64,000 nucleotides of DNA, from NCBI RefSeq assembly GCF_000685275.1, contig NZ_ARYK01000001.1, positions 124,001 to 188,000 of the forward strand, in the 5' to 3' direction. Every line of letters starts with the position of its first letter. Position 1 is the stretch's first letter. The notes under the pieces are model-generated. The model was not told where the DNA came from, ran no database searches, and worked only from the letters and a program-made list of their open reading frames with translations. The DNA comes from Hyphomonas johnsonii MHS-2. Lineage in GTDB: Bacteria > Pseudomonadota > Alphaproteobacteria > Caulobacterales > Hyphomonadaceae. Below, in pieces: positions 33,515 through 42,830 of the stretch. The position numbers were made by a program, and so were the translations under genes.

Positions 33515-34147
33515 CTAGAACGACCAGCGTTTCAGGGGTGTCGGCACGTCGCCGGTCCAGCGGCGTTTCCAGTCGAGCACCACACCGACGCGGTGGTCCA
33601 GCTTGCCGTCCCAGTGCGGTTTGAGCCCGACTGACTGCAGCACGTCGAACAATTCCTGCGCGACCGCGACATGCGCGACATCCAGGTCGGAATGCGTTGC
33701 GCCATAGCTGAAATACAGGCCGTGGCCTTCCACGGCGCTTTCGGTGTCCTGCTGGTGGAAGAAGACATAGCCGCGCGCCTTGCGGCCCAGCTCCTCGAAT
33801 TCCTCGATCTCGGCGCCGATTTCGGCCGCGCCGCAATTTCCACAGCAGGTAAAATTGGCCCGGGTGACGATGCCGTGGTCTTCCAGCGTGTCCAAAGCCA
33901 GTTCCAGCCGGTCATAGTCGGTCAGCACCGGCCAGGCTTCCTGTTCTTCGACCAGCGTGCGCACCGCCACGATCAGCGCGTTGCGCACTTCGATGTGGCG
34001 ATCCCGCTCCGATATCAGCGAATCGAAATCTTCCGTCAGCTCCTGCAGGAGCTCCTCGATCTCTTCGATATCTTCATAGCCGCCACGCACGTGGATACGC
34101 GCCCACGTGCTCAAATCTTCGCGTTCGTCTGCCTTAAGCTTGGTCAC
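33515..34147 (-). CDS. DUF6891-like protein
   Basis: The 210-aa protein starts at GTG 34147, with AAGGGG five bases upstream. It has an acidic helical N-terminus (about residues 25-60), then a cysteine cluster TCCGNCGAAEI around residue 100. A conserved block KARGYVFFHQQDTESAVEGHGLYFSYGA, typical of DUF6891, follows, and the C-terminus is WDGKLDHRVGVVLDWKRRW. The Cys motif could bind zinc or iron-sulfur. No function is known to me. It forms a two-gene unit with the GNAT gene. Confidence 0.8.
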   Translation of the reverse strand: MTKLKADEREDLSTWARIHVRGGYEDIEEIEELLQELTEDFDSLISERDRHIEVRNALIVAVRTLVEEQEAWPVLTDYDRLELALDTLEDHGIVTRANFTCCGNCGAAEIGAEIEEFEELGRKARGYVFFHQQDTESAVEGHGLYFSYGATHSDLDVAHVAVAQELFDVLQSVGLKPHWDGKLDHRVGVVLDWKRRWTGDVPTPLKRWSF

Positions 34148-34259
34148 TTCAGCCCCTTGGCCCCTCTTGTACTTTTCTGTCCAGTTAGAATAACCCGGTT
34201 GGCGGTCGAGCGAAACATACCTATGTGCACTTCCATCGCCGATTCATGGGAGGCCCACA

Positions 34260-35639
34260 ATGACCACACCGACGTCGGACGTTGACGAGGCCTCGCCACG
34301 CATCGAATCCAAGGCCGAACTGATCGCTTACCTTGCCGCAGGGTCAAAGCCGCAGGCGGACTGGCGGATCGGTACGGAGCACGAAAAGTTCGGCTTCCTG
34401 ACCGACGGCCTGCGCCCGCTGCCCTATGAGGGCACGGCGTCGGTCTGTGCCATGCTGGAAGGCTTGCGTGACCGGTTTGGCTGGGACCCGATTGTCGAAG
34501 GGGGCCACCTGATCGGCCTCACGCAGGATGGCGCCAGCGTGTCCCTGGAGCCCGGCGGCCAGTTCGAACTGTCCGGTGCGCCGCTCGAGACCCTCCACCA
34601 GACCTGCAATGAAGTCGGCCGCCACCTTGCCGAAGTGCGCGAGATCGCCGAGCCGCTGGGAATTGGTTTCCTCGGCGCGGGTGCCAGCCCTCTCTGGAGC
34701 CTTGCCGAAACCCCGGTAATGCCCAAGGGCCGCTACCGCATCATGACCGCCTACATGGACAAGGTCGGCCGCCTCGGACGCCAGATGATGTTCCGGACCT
34801 GTACCGTGCAGACAAATCTCGATTTCGGCTCGGAAGCCGACATGGTGAAGAAGTTCCGCGTGTCACTCGCCCTGCAGCCGCTCGGGACCGCCCTGTTCGC
34901 CAACTCGCCATTCCTCGACGGGCGCCCGAATGGCTTCCTGTCCTATCGTTCGCAGATATGGACGGACACTGACCCCGACCGCACGGGCATGCTGCCCTTC
35001 GTTTTCGATCAGGGCTTCGGGTTTGAACAATACGTCGATTACGCCCTTGATGTGCCGATGTATTTCGTCCGCCGCAAAGGCGAATACCTTGATGCCAGCG
35101 GCCTCAGCTTCCGCGATTTCATGGCAGGCAAGTTGCCCATCCTGCCGGGCGAATTGCCCGCGATGGACGATTTCGTCGACCACCTGTCGACCATTTTCCC
35201 GGAAGTCCGCCTGAAGCGCTTCCTGGAGATGCGCGGGTCGGATGCGGGCCCGTGGAGTCGCCTCTGCGCCTTTTCAGCTTTCTGGACGGGCCTGATGTAT
35301 TGTCCGACCTGCCTTGATGCAGCGTGGGACCTGGTGAAGGACTGGACCGCTGCCGAGCGTGAATGCATGCGCCAGGGCGTGCGTACGCTGGGCCTGAAGA
35401 CCCCCGTTCCGGGTGGCGGCTCGATGCAGGACCTTGCCAAGCAGGTACTCGCCCTGTCGCGTGAGGGCCTCAGGAATCGCGGTAATCTCTCGACATCCGG
35501 CGACGACGAGACGGGTTATCTCTCGGAACTCGACGAGATCGCCGCCAGCGGGCTTACGCCGGCCGACCGCCTGCTGACCCGCTACCACACCGTCTGGAAC
35601 CGCGACGTTCGCCCGATCTTCGAAGAAGAGGCCTATTAG
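34260..35639 (+). CDS. gshA: Glutamate-cysteine ligase (alphaproteobacterial/plant type)
   Basis: GshA makes gamma-glutamylcysteine from glutamate and cysteine with ATP, the first step of glutathione synthesis. The 459-aa sequence has the ATP/substrate motif [11 protein letters not shown], then [18 protein letters not shown] and the central [30 protein letters not shown]-type segment. It belongs to the group shared with plants rather than the E. coli type. GGAGG at 34249-34253 sets the start at ATG 34260. Glutathione would be relevant to the MAPEG and DsbA-like proteins elsewhere in the window. Confidence 0.95.
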   Translation: MTTPTSDVDEASPRIESKAELIAYLAAGSKPQADWRIGTEHEKFGFLTDGLRPLPYEGTASVCAMLEGLRDRFGWDPIVEGGHLIGLTQDGASVSLEPGGQFELSGAPLETLHQTCNEVGRHLAEVREIAEPLGIGFLGAGASPLWSLAETPVMPKGRYRIMTAYMDKVGRLGRQMMFRTCTVQTNLDFGSEADMVKKFRVSLALQPLGTALFANSPFLDGRPNGFLSYRSQIWTDTDPDRTGMLPFVFDQGFGFEQYVDYALDVPMYFVRRKGEYLDASGLSFRDFMAGKLPILPGELPAMDDFVDHLSTIFPEVRLKRFLEMRGSDAGPWSRLCAFSAFWTGLMYCPTCLDAAWDLVKDWTAAERECMRQGVRTLGLKTPVPGGGSMQDLAKQVLALSREGLRNRGNLSTSGDDETGYLSELDEIAASGLTPADRLLTRYHTVWNRDVRPIFEEEAY

Positions 35640-35770
35640 AGGCACGGTTTTGCCGTATTTGTGTCACGCCAAAGCACAAATTGCCTTGAGCGATTGCGCG
35701 GCCCGTGGTCAAACTTCCTCCTTGCGTCGATGGCGCACCACAGACTGAAGCGAGCCTGGGGAGGGCCACT

Positions 35771-37522
35771 GTGACAGATACACCAGTTTCCACGACGGAT
35801 CCCGTCGCGAACGACCATAGCTTTTTTGGGCACCCAAAGGGCCTGCTCATCCTGTTCCTGACAGAAATGTGGGAGCGCTTTTCCTATTACGGGATGCGCG
35901 GCCTGCTGATCATCTACCTGACCCAGCACTTCCTTTTCTCGGACGAGAAATCGGCGCTGATCTACGGTGCCTATACGGCGCTGGTCTATGTGATGACGAT
36001 CATCGGCGGCACGCTCGCCGACAGGTATCTCGGCCAGCGAAAAGCCGTGACGTTCGGGGCTGTGCTGCTGGTGCTCGGGCACTTCGGCATGGCGTTTGAA
36101 GGCTCGGGGTCGCAGCAGATCGCCACGATCAATGGCGGTGAATACACATTGACGCTCGATGGCCGCGGCGGCGACGCCAACCAGATCATCGTCCAGGGCG
36201 ACAAGACTTCGCTGATCAGTTTTGACAATGAAACCAATGAACTCGTGATCGCCGAACCGGACGTGATGGGCCTGCCGGAGCGGATCGACCGCTCAACCTA
36301 TGACACCAAGATCATCCAGCAGGACCTGTACAAGAACATCCTGTTTCTCTCGCTGGCCCTCATCATTGCAGGTGTGGGTTTCCTGAAGGCGAACATCTCG
36401 ACCATCGTGGGCGCGCTCTACGGCGTCGGCGATGCGCGCAGGGATTCAGGGTTCACGCTGTTCTACATGGGCATCAACCTCGGCGCCTTCCTGTCGTCGA
36501 TCACCTGCGGAATCCTGGGCATCGTGTATGGCTGGGCCTGGGGGTTTGGCCTGGCAGGCATCGGCATGCTGGCCGGCCTCATGGTGTTTCTCTGGGGGCA
36601 AAAATTCCTCGGCGGCCGCGCCGACCCGCCAGATGCCGAAAAGCTCAAGAAGTCGGTTCTTGGTCCGATCAACGTGGAGTGGGCCTGCTACCTTGCCGGC
36701 CTGCTGATGATCGGCGTGTCGATGCTGTTGGTGATGAACGAAGAGATTGTCGGCGGAATCCTCGGCCCGATCGGCATCCTGATGTTCCTGTTCCTGGTTG
36801 GATACGCAATTCTTCGCCTGAAGGGCACCGAGCGGAACCGGATGTTCGCGGCGATCTATTTCGTCCTCGCACAAATCCCGTTCTGGGCCCTGTTCGAGCA
36901 GGCAGGTTCATCGTTGAATCTGTTCACTGACCGCCTGGTCGATCGGACATTGCTCGGTTGGTCCGTTCCGGCGCCCGTGTTCCAGTCGCTCAATGCCGCC
37001 TTCATCTTCATCTTTGCGCCTATCATCGCCTGGCTATGGATCTGGCTGGCAAAACGCAAATGGGAACCGTCGACGCCCGTGAAGTTCGCTATCGGTGTGT
37101 TCGGCGTCGGCCTTGGCTTTCTGGCGCTCGTCGCCGGGATCCAGACAGTTGGTCCGGCGGCCATGACGCCGGTCCTGTTCATCTTCCTCGTCTACTGGAT
37201 CCACACGATGGCCGAACTCATGCTGTCTCCGGTCGGGCTCTCGGCCGTGACCAAGCTGGCGCCGCCGCAGGTTGTCGGCATGACGATGGGCGCATGGTTC
37301 CTCTATTCGGGCCTGTCGAATTTCCTGGCCGGTGTCATCGCCCGCTCGACGGGGTCGGAAACAATCGGTGGTCAGTTGACCGACGTGGCCGCTGCCAAGG
37401 CGACCTATGTGAGTGTCTATTCAACGGTTGGCATGTACGGGATCGGGATCGCGGTCCTGATGCTGCTCGTTTCGCCGGTTATCAAGAACTGGATGAAAAC
37501 CGACGACGGTACGATGGTCTAG
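35771..37522 (+). CDS. POT family proton-coupled peptide transporter
   Basis: The 583-aa inner-membrane protein has the POT/PTR signature EMWERFSYYGMRG (ExxERFxYYG) in the first helix and further helices throughout, as expected for an MFS peptide:proton symporter. GTG 35771 follows GGGGAGGG; a longer frame from 35705 is less likely. Between helices ~2-3 and the next there is an ~80-residue hydrophilic, beta-rich insertion (about residues 112-190), which would lie outside the membrane. A terminator follows. Likely substrates are di- and tripeptides. Confidence 0.93.
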   Translation: MTDTPVSTTDPVANDHSFFGHPKGLLILFLTEMWERFSYYGMRGLLIIYLTQHFLFSDEKSALIYGAYTALVYVMTIIGGTLADRYLGQRKAVTFGAVLLVLGHFGMAFEGSGSQQIATINGGEYTLTLDGRGGDANQIIVQGDKTSLISFDNETNELVIAEPDVMGLPERIDRSTYDTKIIQQDLYKNILFLSLALIIAGVGFLKANISTIVGALYGVGDARRDSGFTLFYMGINLGAFLSSITCGILGIVYGWAWGFGLAGIGMLAGLMVFLWGQKFLGGRADPPDAEKLKKSVLGPINVEWACYLAGLLMIGVSMLLVMNEEIVGGILGPIGILMFLFLVGYAILRLKGTERNRMFAAIYFVLAQIPFWALFEQAGSSLNLFTDRLVDRTLLGWSVPAPVFQSLNAAFIFIFAPIIAWLWIWLAKRKWEPSTPVKFAIGVFGVGLGFLALVAGIQTVGPAAMTPVLFIFLVYWIHTMAELMLSPVGLSAVTKLAPPQVVGMTMGAWFLYSGLSNFLAGVIARSTGSETIGGQLTDVAAAKATYVSVYSTVGMYGIGIAVLMLLVSPVIKNWMKTDDGTMV

Positions 37523-37544
37523 GTCGGTACCCGGTACCAAAACC

Positions 37545-37576
37545 AAAAGGGCGGCCCGCAAAGGCCGCCCTTTTTC
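37545..37576. terminator. Bidirectional terminator between POT transporter and rhodanese genes
   Basis: An 8-bp stem GGGCGGCC / GGCCGCCC with loop CGCAAA is flanked by AAAA on the left and TTTTT (37571-37575) on the right. It can stop the POT transcript on the plus strand and the convergent rhodanese transcript on the minus strand. Confidence 0.85.
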
Positions 37577-37595
37577 GTTCCGGTCGCGTGAAAGC

Positions 37596-38027
37596 CTATC
37601 GCATCGGCGGATTGAACGGGTCGGTCGGCAAGCCGCGCTTGATCCAGCCATCACCGGCACCGCGATGCCCGGCCATGCCTTCGGAAATATTGAACACGTG
37701 GGCGAACCCTTCCGAGACCAGTTTCTGCGCAGCCGACGTCGACCGCGAGCCGGACCTGCAGATCACCGCGACGGGCTGTTCCAGGTCGCCCAGTACGGCG
37801 CCGCGCGCCCGGGCCACGAAGTCTGAATCCTGCAAGGTGGCACCGATGCTGTCGCGCGGCATGCCGGTCATCGCCCATTCCGAAGGCGTCCGGACGTCAA
37901 TCACGACCAGTTCTCCCTTCTGGGACATCTGGAAGGCCGCGTCGGCCGCCAGGCTTTCAATGTCTGCACTGGCTGCACCGGCAAGGCCAAACGCCGCGCA
38001 GGCCACTGTCAGGAATTGCAATCTCAT
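37596..38027 (-). CDS. Exported rhodanese-domain protein
   Basis: The 143-aa precursor has a signal peptide (cleavage likely after AGAASA, about residue 20), so it is periplasmic. The rhodanese domain has the active-site loop CRSGSRSTSA with the catalytic Cys, preceded by VVIDVRTPSEW. It may handle sulfane sulfur or act in cyanide or thiosulfate chemistry; its substrate is unknown. ATG 38027 gives a better signal peptide than GTG 38036. It is monocistronic, ending at a shared terminator. Confidence 0.9.
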   Translation of the reverse strand: MRLQFLTVACAAFGLAGAASADIESLAADAAFQMSQKGELVVIDVRTPSEWAMTGMPRDSIGATLQDSDFVARARGAVLGDLEQPVAVICRSGSRSTSAAQKLVSEGFAHVFNISEGMAGHRGAGDGWIKRGLPTDPFNPPMR

Positions 38028-38108
38028 TAGCGTCACTCACCATCTGCTCTACAAGAAGTCCCGACCCGCCTGATCGGCGGACCGGGGCTGATTGTGGCAG
38101 CAAAGTGG

Positions 38109-38134
38109 CAAAACCCTCGCGGTGCCGCAAGGGT
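38109..38134 (-). terminator. Probable terminator of tldD
   Basis: On the minus strand ACCCTTGC - GGCACC - GCGAGGGT forms an 8-bp stem with one G-U pair, followed by TTTTG. It lies 24 bp beyond the tldD stop codon. Confidence 0.55.
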
Positions 38135-38157
38135 CATGGTTAATCATGACGGTAATT

Positions 38158-39561
38158 TTATCCAGCGCCGCCAACGGTTAAGGCACCAACCTTGAGAGTT
38201 GGCTGTCCGACGCCCACCGGCACGGACTGGCCGGCCTTGCCGCACACGCCGACGCCGTCATCCATCGCGAAATCATTGCCGATCATCGAGACCTGCTGCA
38301 GCACGGTCGGCCCGTGGCCGATCAGGGTGGCGTTCTTGACGGGCGCAACAACCTTGCCGTCCTCGACGAGATAGGCCTCGGTGCACTGGAACACGAAATT
38401 GCCGGACGTGATGTCGACCTGTCCGCCACCGAAATCCACGGCCCAGAGGCCGCGCTTGATCGAGGCGACGATTTCGGCAGGGTCCTTGTCGCCGCCGAGC
38501 ATCACTGTGTTGGTCATCCGCGGCATCGTCTGGGATTCGTAGCTTTCGCGCCGGCCATTGCCCGTCGCGGCGACGCCCATCAGGCGGGCATTCAGGCGGT
38601 CCTGCATGTAGCCTTTGAGGATACCATCCTCGATCAGCACCGTACGCTGGGTCGGCGTGCCTTCATCATCGAACGAGAGCGAGCCGCGACGGGCCTCGAT
38701 GCTGCCATCGTCGATAACGGTGACGCCCTTGGCGGCGACCTGCTCGCCGATCCGGCCGGCATAGACACTCGTGCCCTTGCGGTTGAAGTCACCCTCAAGA
38801 CCGTGGCCAACCGCTTCGTGCAGCAGCACGGCGGGCCAGCCGGGGCCAAGCACGACCTCCATGACGCCTGCCGGGGTCGGAATGGATTGCAGGTTGACCG
38901 ACGCCTTGCCAAGCGCGCGGCGGACGAGGTCCTGCCAGCGGCCCGGCTGGATCCATTCGTCATAGGCGGCCCGCCCGCCTGCACCGGCGCTGGCGGATTC
39001 GCGGCGGCCGTTTTCCTCGAGGGTCACGGAGACATTGAGGCGCACCAGGGGACGCACTTCGGAGAACACCGCGCCATCCGGGCGGATGATGTCGACTTCG
39101 CGGTGGCTGCCGGCGAGGGAGACGGAGACCTGCACGACACGCGGATCGAGCGCCCGGGTCCAGGCGTCGATCTCGGCCAGGAGGCCGGTCTTCACGGTGA
39201 AATCGGGTGCCGAGGTGGGGTCGATGGGGGCATAGAGGCGGCGGTTCGTCGGCTGCGGGCCATCGGCGAGCCGGCCGGAATAGCCGCGCTTGGCCTGGGA
39301 GGCGGTGCGTGCGGCACGCTTGATGGCGTCGAGCGAAAGTTCCGAGCCATAGCCGCTGCCCTGCGCTTCGCCCGCCACGACACGCAGGCCGAAGCCCTGG
39401 TCGGTATCGAATGCGGCGGACTTCAGCCGCCCGTCATCGAATACGAAGCTTTCCGAGCGGGAGCGCTCGATGAAAAGGTCGCCATCGTCACCTCCGGCGA
39501 CAGCATCGGAGAGAATGTCGGCCGCGCGGGTGACGTCGAAAGGCAATTGGGTCTGGGTCAT
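38158..39561 (-). CDS. tldD: TldD metalloprotease
   Basis: TldD is the catalytic half of the TldD/TldE(PmbA) protease. The 467-aa sequence contains the zinc motif HEAVGHGLEGD with His248, Glu249 and His253. The C-terminal FGGGQVDITSGNFVFQCTEAYLVEDGKV includes a conserved Cys. The N-terminus has the family-typical DGDLFIERSRSESFVFDDGRLKSA. AGGAAGC precedes the ATG. It lies near the cox cluster, a common alphaproteobacterial neighbourhood, while pmbA is encoded 22 kb away at 14341. Confidence 0.96.
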   Translation of the reverse strand: MTQTQLPFDVTRAADILSDAVAGGDDGDLFIERSRSESFVFDDGRLKSAAFDTDQGFGLRVVAGEAQGSGYGSELSLDAIKRAARTASQAKRGYSGRLADGPQPTNRRLYAPIDPTSAPDFTVKTGLLAEIDAWTRALDPRVVQVSVSLAGSHREVDIIRPDGAVFSEVRPLVRLNVSVTLEENGRRESASAGAGGRAAYDEWIQPGRWQDLVRRALGKASVNLQSIPTPAGVMEVVLGPGWPAVLLHEAVGHGLEGDFNRKGTSVYAGRIGEQVAAKGVTVIDDGSIEARRGSLSFDDEGTPTQRTVLIEDGILKGYMQDRLNARLMGVAATGNGRRESYESQTMPRMTNTVMLGGDKDPAEIVASIKRGLWAVDFGGGQVDITSGNFVFQCTEAYLVEDGKVVAPVKNATLIGHGPTVLQQVSMIGNDFAMDDGVGVCGKAGQSVPVGVGQPTLKVGALTVGGAG

Positions 39562-39608
39562 GCTTCCTAGATGCGGGTGAACGCCCGCTGCAGCAAGGGC
39601 AAAGCCGG

Positions 39609-40835
39609 TCAGGCGGTGACATTCGCCTCTGGTGCTGGCGATGAGCCGGGCAGGGATGCGGGGTCTGCCGCCGCTTTGGACGCCGCACGCTTGCTGAGCG
39701 GTGCATCGCGCCTGAAGATGTATTTCAGGATCCGCCGGTCCGAGCGTGACAGCTCGTCCCGGTCAGCGAGGAATTTGCCGAAACCGTGCATGCCCGGAAC
39801 ATGGTCGGACACGACTTTCATCGTCAGCAACATCGGAGTCGACAACAGCATGCCCATGAACGACCACAGCCACGCCCATAGCGCGAAGGACACGAACACG
39901 ACCACCGCGTTCAGTTTCAGACGCCGCCCCACCATGATCGGCGTCACGAACTGGCCTTCGAACGAGGTGAGCGCCCAGTAGGCAAGTGCCGGCACGATCG
40001 CTGCGGTCGCCGAGTCAAACGTCACCAGCGCGACCAGGAACGATATCCCTGCGCCGGCCATCGCGCCGATATAGGGGATGTAGTTCAGCAGGAAGCCGGC
40101 AATCCCGAACAGCACCGGGTCAGGCATTCCCAACCCCCACATGGCGAGCCCGATCGCCAGGCCAAGGCCCATGTTGATCAGCGTGATCGTCAGCAGGTAA
40201 GTTGATAACTGGTTCTCGATCGCCCGCGCGACGGCCAGCGCCCGCCGTTTGTCCTTCAGGGTGGGCATCATCTGCACCAGTTTTTCGTAGAACAGATCAC
40301 CCGATGCGATCAGGAAGAAGGCCAGCGTCAGGCAGATCACGATCTGGCCGAACATGACGGGCAGCGTATCCGCAAAGTCGGCCATGAAGCCGGGCTCGCG
40401 CAAGGTGACCGTATCCGAGGCAGGTTCGGGGACAGCGATATGTTCAATCTGCTCGGTTGCGTCCATCACCGGCTGCACCGTGCCTGTCAGTTCCTTCAGC
40501 TTGTCGCCGACGTCCTCGATCATGTGTGGCGCATCGAGCAAACGGTCCTGCGCTGCGCCGGAGACGAAATAGCCGAGCGTGCCAAGCAGGGCGAGCAGGC
40601 TGAACAGGATCAGCGCCGCCGAGACGCCCGAAGGCACGCCGATGCGGGCAAGGGCGCGCCGGACCGGGCTGAAGATCAGCGCGATCAGCATGGCCGACAC
40701 GATGGGAACAATCAGGCCCTGAGCAATCGTCAGGATGCTCAGGGCCATGATCCAGAAGATGCCGATTATGGCCCAGCCGCTGGCCGCGCCACGCGGCGGG
40801 GCGTCAGCGGGAGATTCGGACGTGCCGGATGTCAT
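39609..40835 (-). CDS. AI-2E family transporter (PerM/UPF0118-like)
   Basis: The 408-aa inner-membrane protein has about eight helices and the family block in its second half: [37 protein letters not shown] and [18 protein letters not shown]. Family members include TqsA (AI-2 export) and sodium/proton antiporter-like proteins; substrate assignment is not safe. The ATG 40835 overlaps the DUF1328 stop as ATGA (40832-40835), so translation is coupled. The C-terminal ~30 residues are Ala/Pro/Ser-rich. Confidence 0.92.
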   Translation of the reverse strand: MTSGTSESPADAPPRGAASGWAIIGIFWIMALSILTIAQGLIVPIVSAMLIALIFSPVRRALARIGVPSGVSAALILFSLLALLGTLGYFVSGAAQDRLLDAPHMIEDVGDKLKELTGTVQPVMDATEQIEHIAVPEPASDTVTLREPGFMADFADTLPVMFGQIVICLTLAFFLIASGDLFYEKLVQMMPTLKDKRRALAVARAIENQLSTYLLTITLINMGLGLAIGLAMWGLGMPDPVLFGIAGFLLNYIPYIGAMAGAGISFLVALVTFDSATAAIVPALAYWALTSFEGQFVTPIMVGRRLKLNAVVVFVSFALWAWLWSFMGMLLSTPMLLTMKVVSDHVPGMHGFGKFLADRDELSRSDRRILKYIFRRDAPLSKRAASKAAADPASLPGSSPAPEANVTA

Positions 40836-40996
40836 CCCCGGCGCAGCCCGCCGAAGACCAGGGACACGACGAACAGGATGACGAAGATCAGGGCCAGAAG
40901 TTTGGCGATGCCGGCCGCGGTGCCCGCAATTCCGCCGAAGCCCAGAACGGCCGCCACAAGGGCGACGACGAGAAATATGATTGCCCAACGCAACAT
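40832..40996 (-). CDS. DUF1328 (YtjA-like) small membrane protein
   Basis: This 54-aa gene starts at ATG 40996 with AAAGGAAA five bases upstream. The product [20 protein letters not shown]... has two hydrophobic helices separated by [12 protein letters not shown], matching the DUF1328/YtjA family closely in length and pattern. It is translationally coupled with the AI-2E-family gene. Family members are small membrane proteins without a firmly assigned biochemical role, sometimes linked to stress. Confidence 0.9.
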   Translation of the reverse strand: MLRWAIIFLVVALVAAVLGFGGIAGTAAGIAKLLALIFVILFVVSLVFGGLRRG

Positions 40997-41098
40997 GGTG
41001 ATTTCCTTTCTGATGATAGAAAGGGAAACGGCGAAACCTGAAGATGGTTCCCTCCGGGGGCGCCCGGCAGGTTTGTCTGATGCGTGCCGGCGATCAGG

Positions 41099-41653
41099 TC
41101 AGTTGGCGACGACCGTGAACCGGGACATCTGGATCTTGGCGAGTTCGAAGTCGGGATTGAGATCGTCGGCTTGCTTGAAGTCGAAATATGCGCCTTGCAG
41201 GTCGCCGGTGTTTTCGCGGGCGATCGCGCGATTGTAATAGGCGGCGTACAGGTCGGTCGATTCCAGTTCGATCGCCTTGTTCAGGGATACCAGCGCCGAG
41301 TTGTAATCCTGCCGCAGGATATGGGCAGCGCCTTCGTTCAGGTAGGTCGCACCGACGTCGGGCTGCATCCGCTTGGAAATGTCATAGTCTGACAGCGCGG
41401 CCTCAAGCCGGCCGTCACGCATGCGCAGCACGCCGCGATTGGTGTAGGTGGCGGCCTTGTTGCTCACGTTCATGATCTCGGATTCGATGGCCTTGGTGCA
41501 GATTTTCTCGCCGGCTGAGGCCGATACCCGCTGGTATTTTGCCGCTTCGTAGCATTCCTTGGCGATGCCACCGCCAATAACAGTAACCTGTGCAGCAGCG
41601 AACGGGACTGACAGCGTGAGCACAAATGCGGCGAGGGCAGATAGTCTCAACAT
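41099..41653 (-). CDS. Exported TPR-repeat protein
   Basis: The 184-aa precursor has an N-terminal signal peptide (about residues 1-21, ending PFAAA-Q). The mature part holds TPR-like repeats: ATYTNRGVLRMRDGRLEAALSDYDISKRM, then LNEGAAHILRQDYNSALVSLNKAIELES, then YYNRAIARENTGDLQGAYFDFKQADDLNP. It is probably a periplasmic protein-protein interaction module. It is divergent from ctaC, with a 152-bp gap that must hold both promoters; I could not define them. No partner is obvious. Confidence 0.88.
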   Translation of the reverse strand: MLRLSALAAFVLTLSVPFAAAQVTVIGGGIAKECYEAAKYQRVSASAGEKICTKAIESEIMNVSNKAATYTNRGVLRMRDGRLEAALSDYDISKRMQPDVGATYLNEGAAHILRQDYNSALVSLNKAIELESTDLYAAYYNRAIARENTGDLQGAYFDFKQADDLNPDFELAKIQMSRFTVVAN

Positions 41654-41805
41654 TTTCGTCTCCCTTATGTTCTTTTGGCAATATTAACACGGTTGCCCCT
41701 GAGCGGCGAGCGCCTGCGACAATATTGAGCGTCAAAACTGCTGGGTTGCGGGCGCAGTCTGATGTAGGTACAGCGGTGCCATTCCAACGAGACGAGGATT
41801 CCTTC

Positions 41806-42807
41806 GTGCGACACTTTTTTGCCGCCTTGTGCGCTTCATTACTGACTGCGCCGGCGTTTGCTTCCATCCCTCACGACGGTGCGCTCGGGTTCCAGCCCGC
41901 TGCGACCCGCATTGCAGAACGCATCCTCTTCTTCCACGACGATTACGTCCTCTGGATCATAACCGCGATCACGCTCCTTGTGACGGTGCTGCTGATCTGG
42001 GTGATGGTGCGCTACAATCGCAAAGCCAATCCGGTGTCCAAGAAATTCAGCCACAATTCGCTGATCGAGGTGATCTGGACGGTGGTTCCGGCGCTCATTC
42101 TCGTCGCCATTGCCGGCCTGTCCTTCCCGAACCTCTACTATCAGGATGTCGTGCCGAACCTGGAAACGATCCAGGCCGAATCAGCCGAATTGCTGGCCGA
42201 CGGCAAATCGGCGGAATACGAGCGCTACACCCGCAACAATTTCCCCGATGCGGCCGAAAAGGGCTTCATCAACGTCAAGGCCCAGGGCAACCAGTGGAAC
42301 TGGACCTATTCGTATCCGGACCTGGTGGACGCTGACGGCTACGCGCTGGAATTCGTGTCCAACGCTGTCCACAAGGGCAAGCCGGACGACGAGAAGAATT
42401 ATGAGTCGTCGACGGGGCGGACAGATTACGCCACCAAGCCGCGCAATCTGGGCGTCGATTATCCAATGGTCATCCCGGCAGGCCGTTACATTCGCTACTA
42501 CACTGCTGCGGCGGATGTGATCCACTCGTGGACGGTGCCGGCATTCGGCGTCAAGACAGACGCCGTCCCCGGCCGCCTCAACGAAGGCTGGTTCCTGGTT
42601 GACGAGCCGGGCGTGTATTACGGCCAGTGTTCGGAACTGTGCGGAATCGACCATGCGTACATGCCGATCGAAGTTCGCGTCGTGCCGCAGGACCAGTTCG
42701 ACCGCTGGGCCGAGCAGATGCTGGCTGGCGACTATGAAGGCGCCTATTCATCGGTGATGATGATCGCCGCCCGCGAGCCGAGCACGCAGCTCGCAGCCAA
42801 ACAATAG
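41806..42807 (+). CDS. ctaC: Cytochrome c oxidase subunit II
   Basis: Subunit II receives electrons from cytochrome c at its CuA centre and passes them to heme a. The 333-aa product has a signal peptide, two transmembrane helices (about 45-65 and 85-105) and a periplasmic cupredoxin domain. The CuA site reads Cys275-x-Glu277-x-Cys279-x3-His283-x2-Met286 (CSELCGIDHAYM), with an upstream His in DVIHSWTVP. I chose GTG 41806, preceded by GAGG, because it gives a proper signal peptide; upstream frame codons do not. An ~80-residue insert around residues 120-210 is rich in charged residues. Confidence 0.96.
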   Translation: MRHFFAALCASLLTAPAFASIPHDGALGFQPAATRIAERILFFHDDYVLWIITAITLLVTVLLIWVMVRYNRKANPVSKKFSHNSLIEVIWTVVPALILVAIAGLSFPNLYYQDVVPNLETIQAESAELLADGKSAEYERYTRNNFPDAAEKGFINVKAQGNQWNWTYSYPDLVDADGYALEFVSNAVHKGKPDDEKNYESSTGRTDYATKPRNLGVDYPMVIPAGRYIRYYTAAADVIHSWTVPAFGVKTDAVPGRLNEGWFLVDEPGVYYGQCSELCGIDHAYMPIEVRVVPQDQFDRWAEQMLAGDYEGAYSSVMMIAAREPSTQLAAKQ

Positions 42808-42830
42808 CCTGAGAGAGAAGTAGGTCCGCC

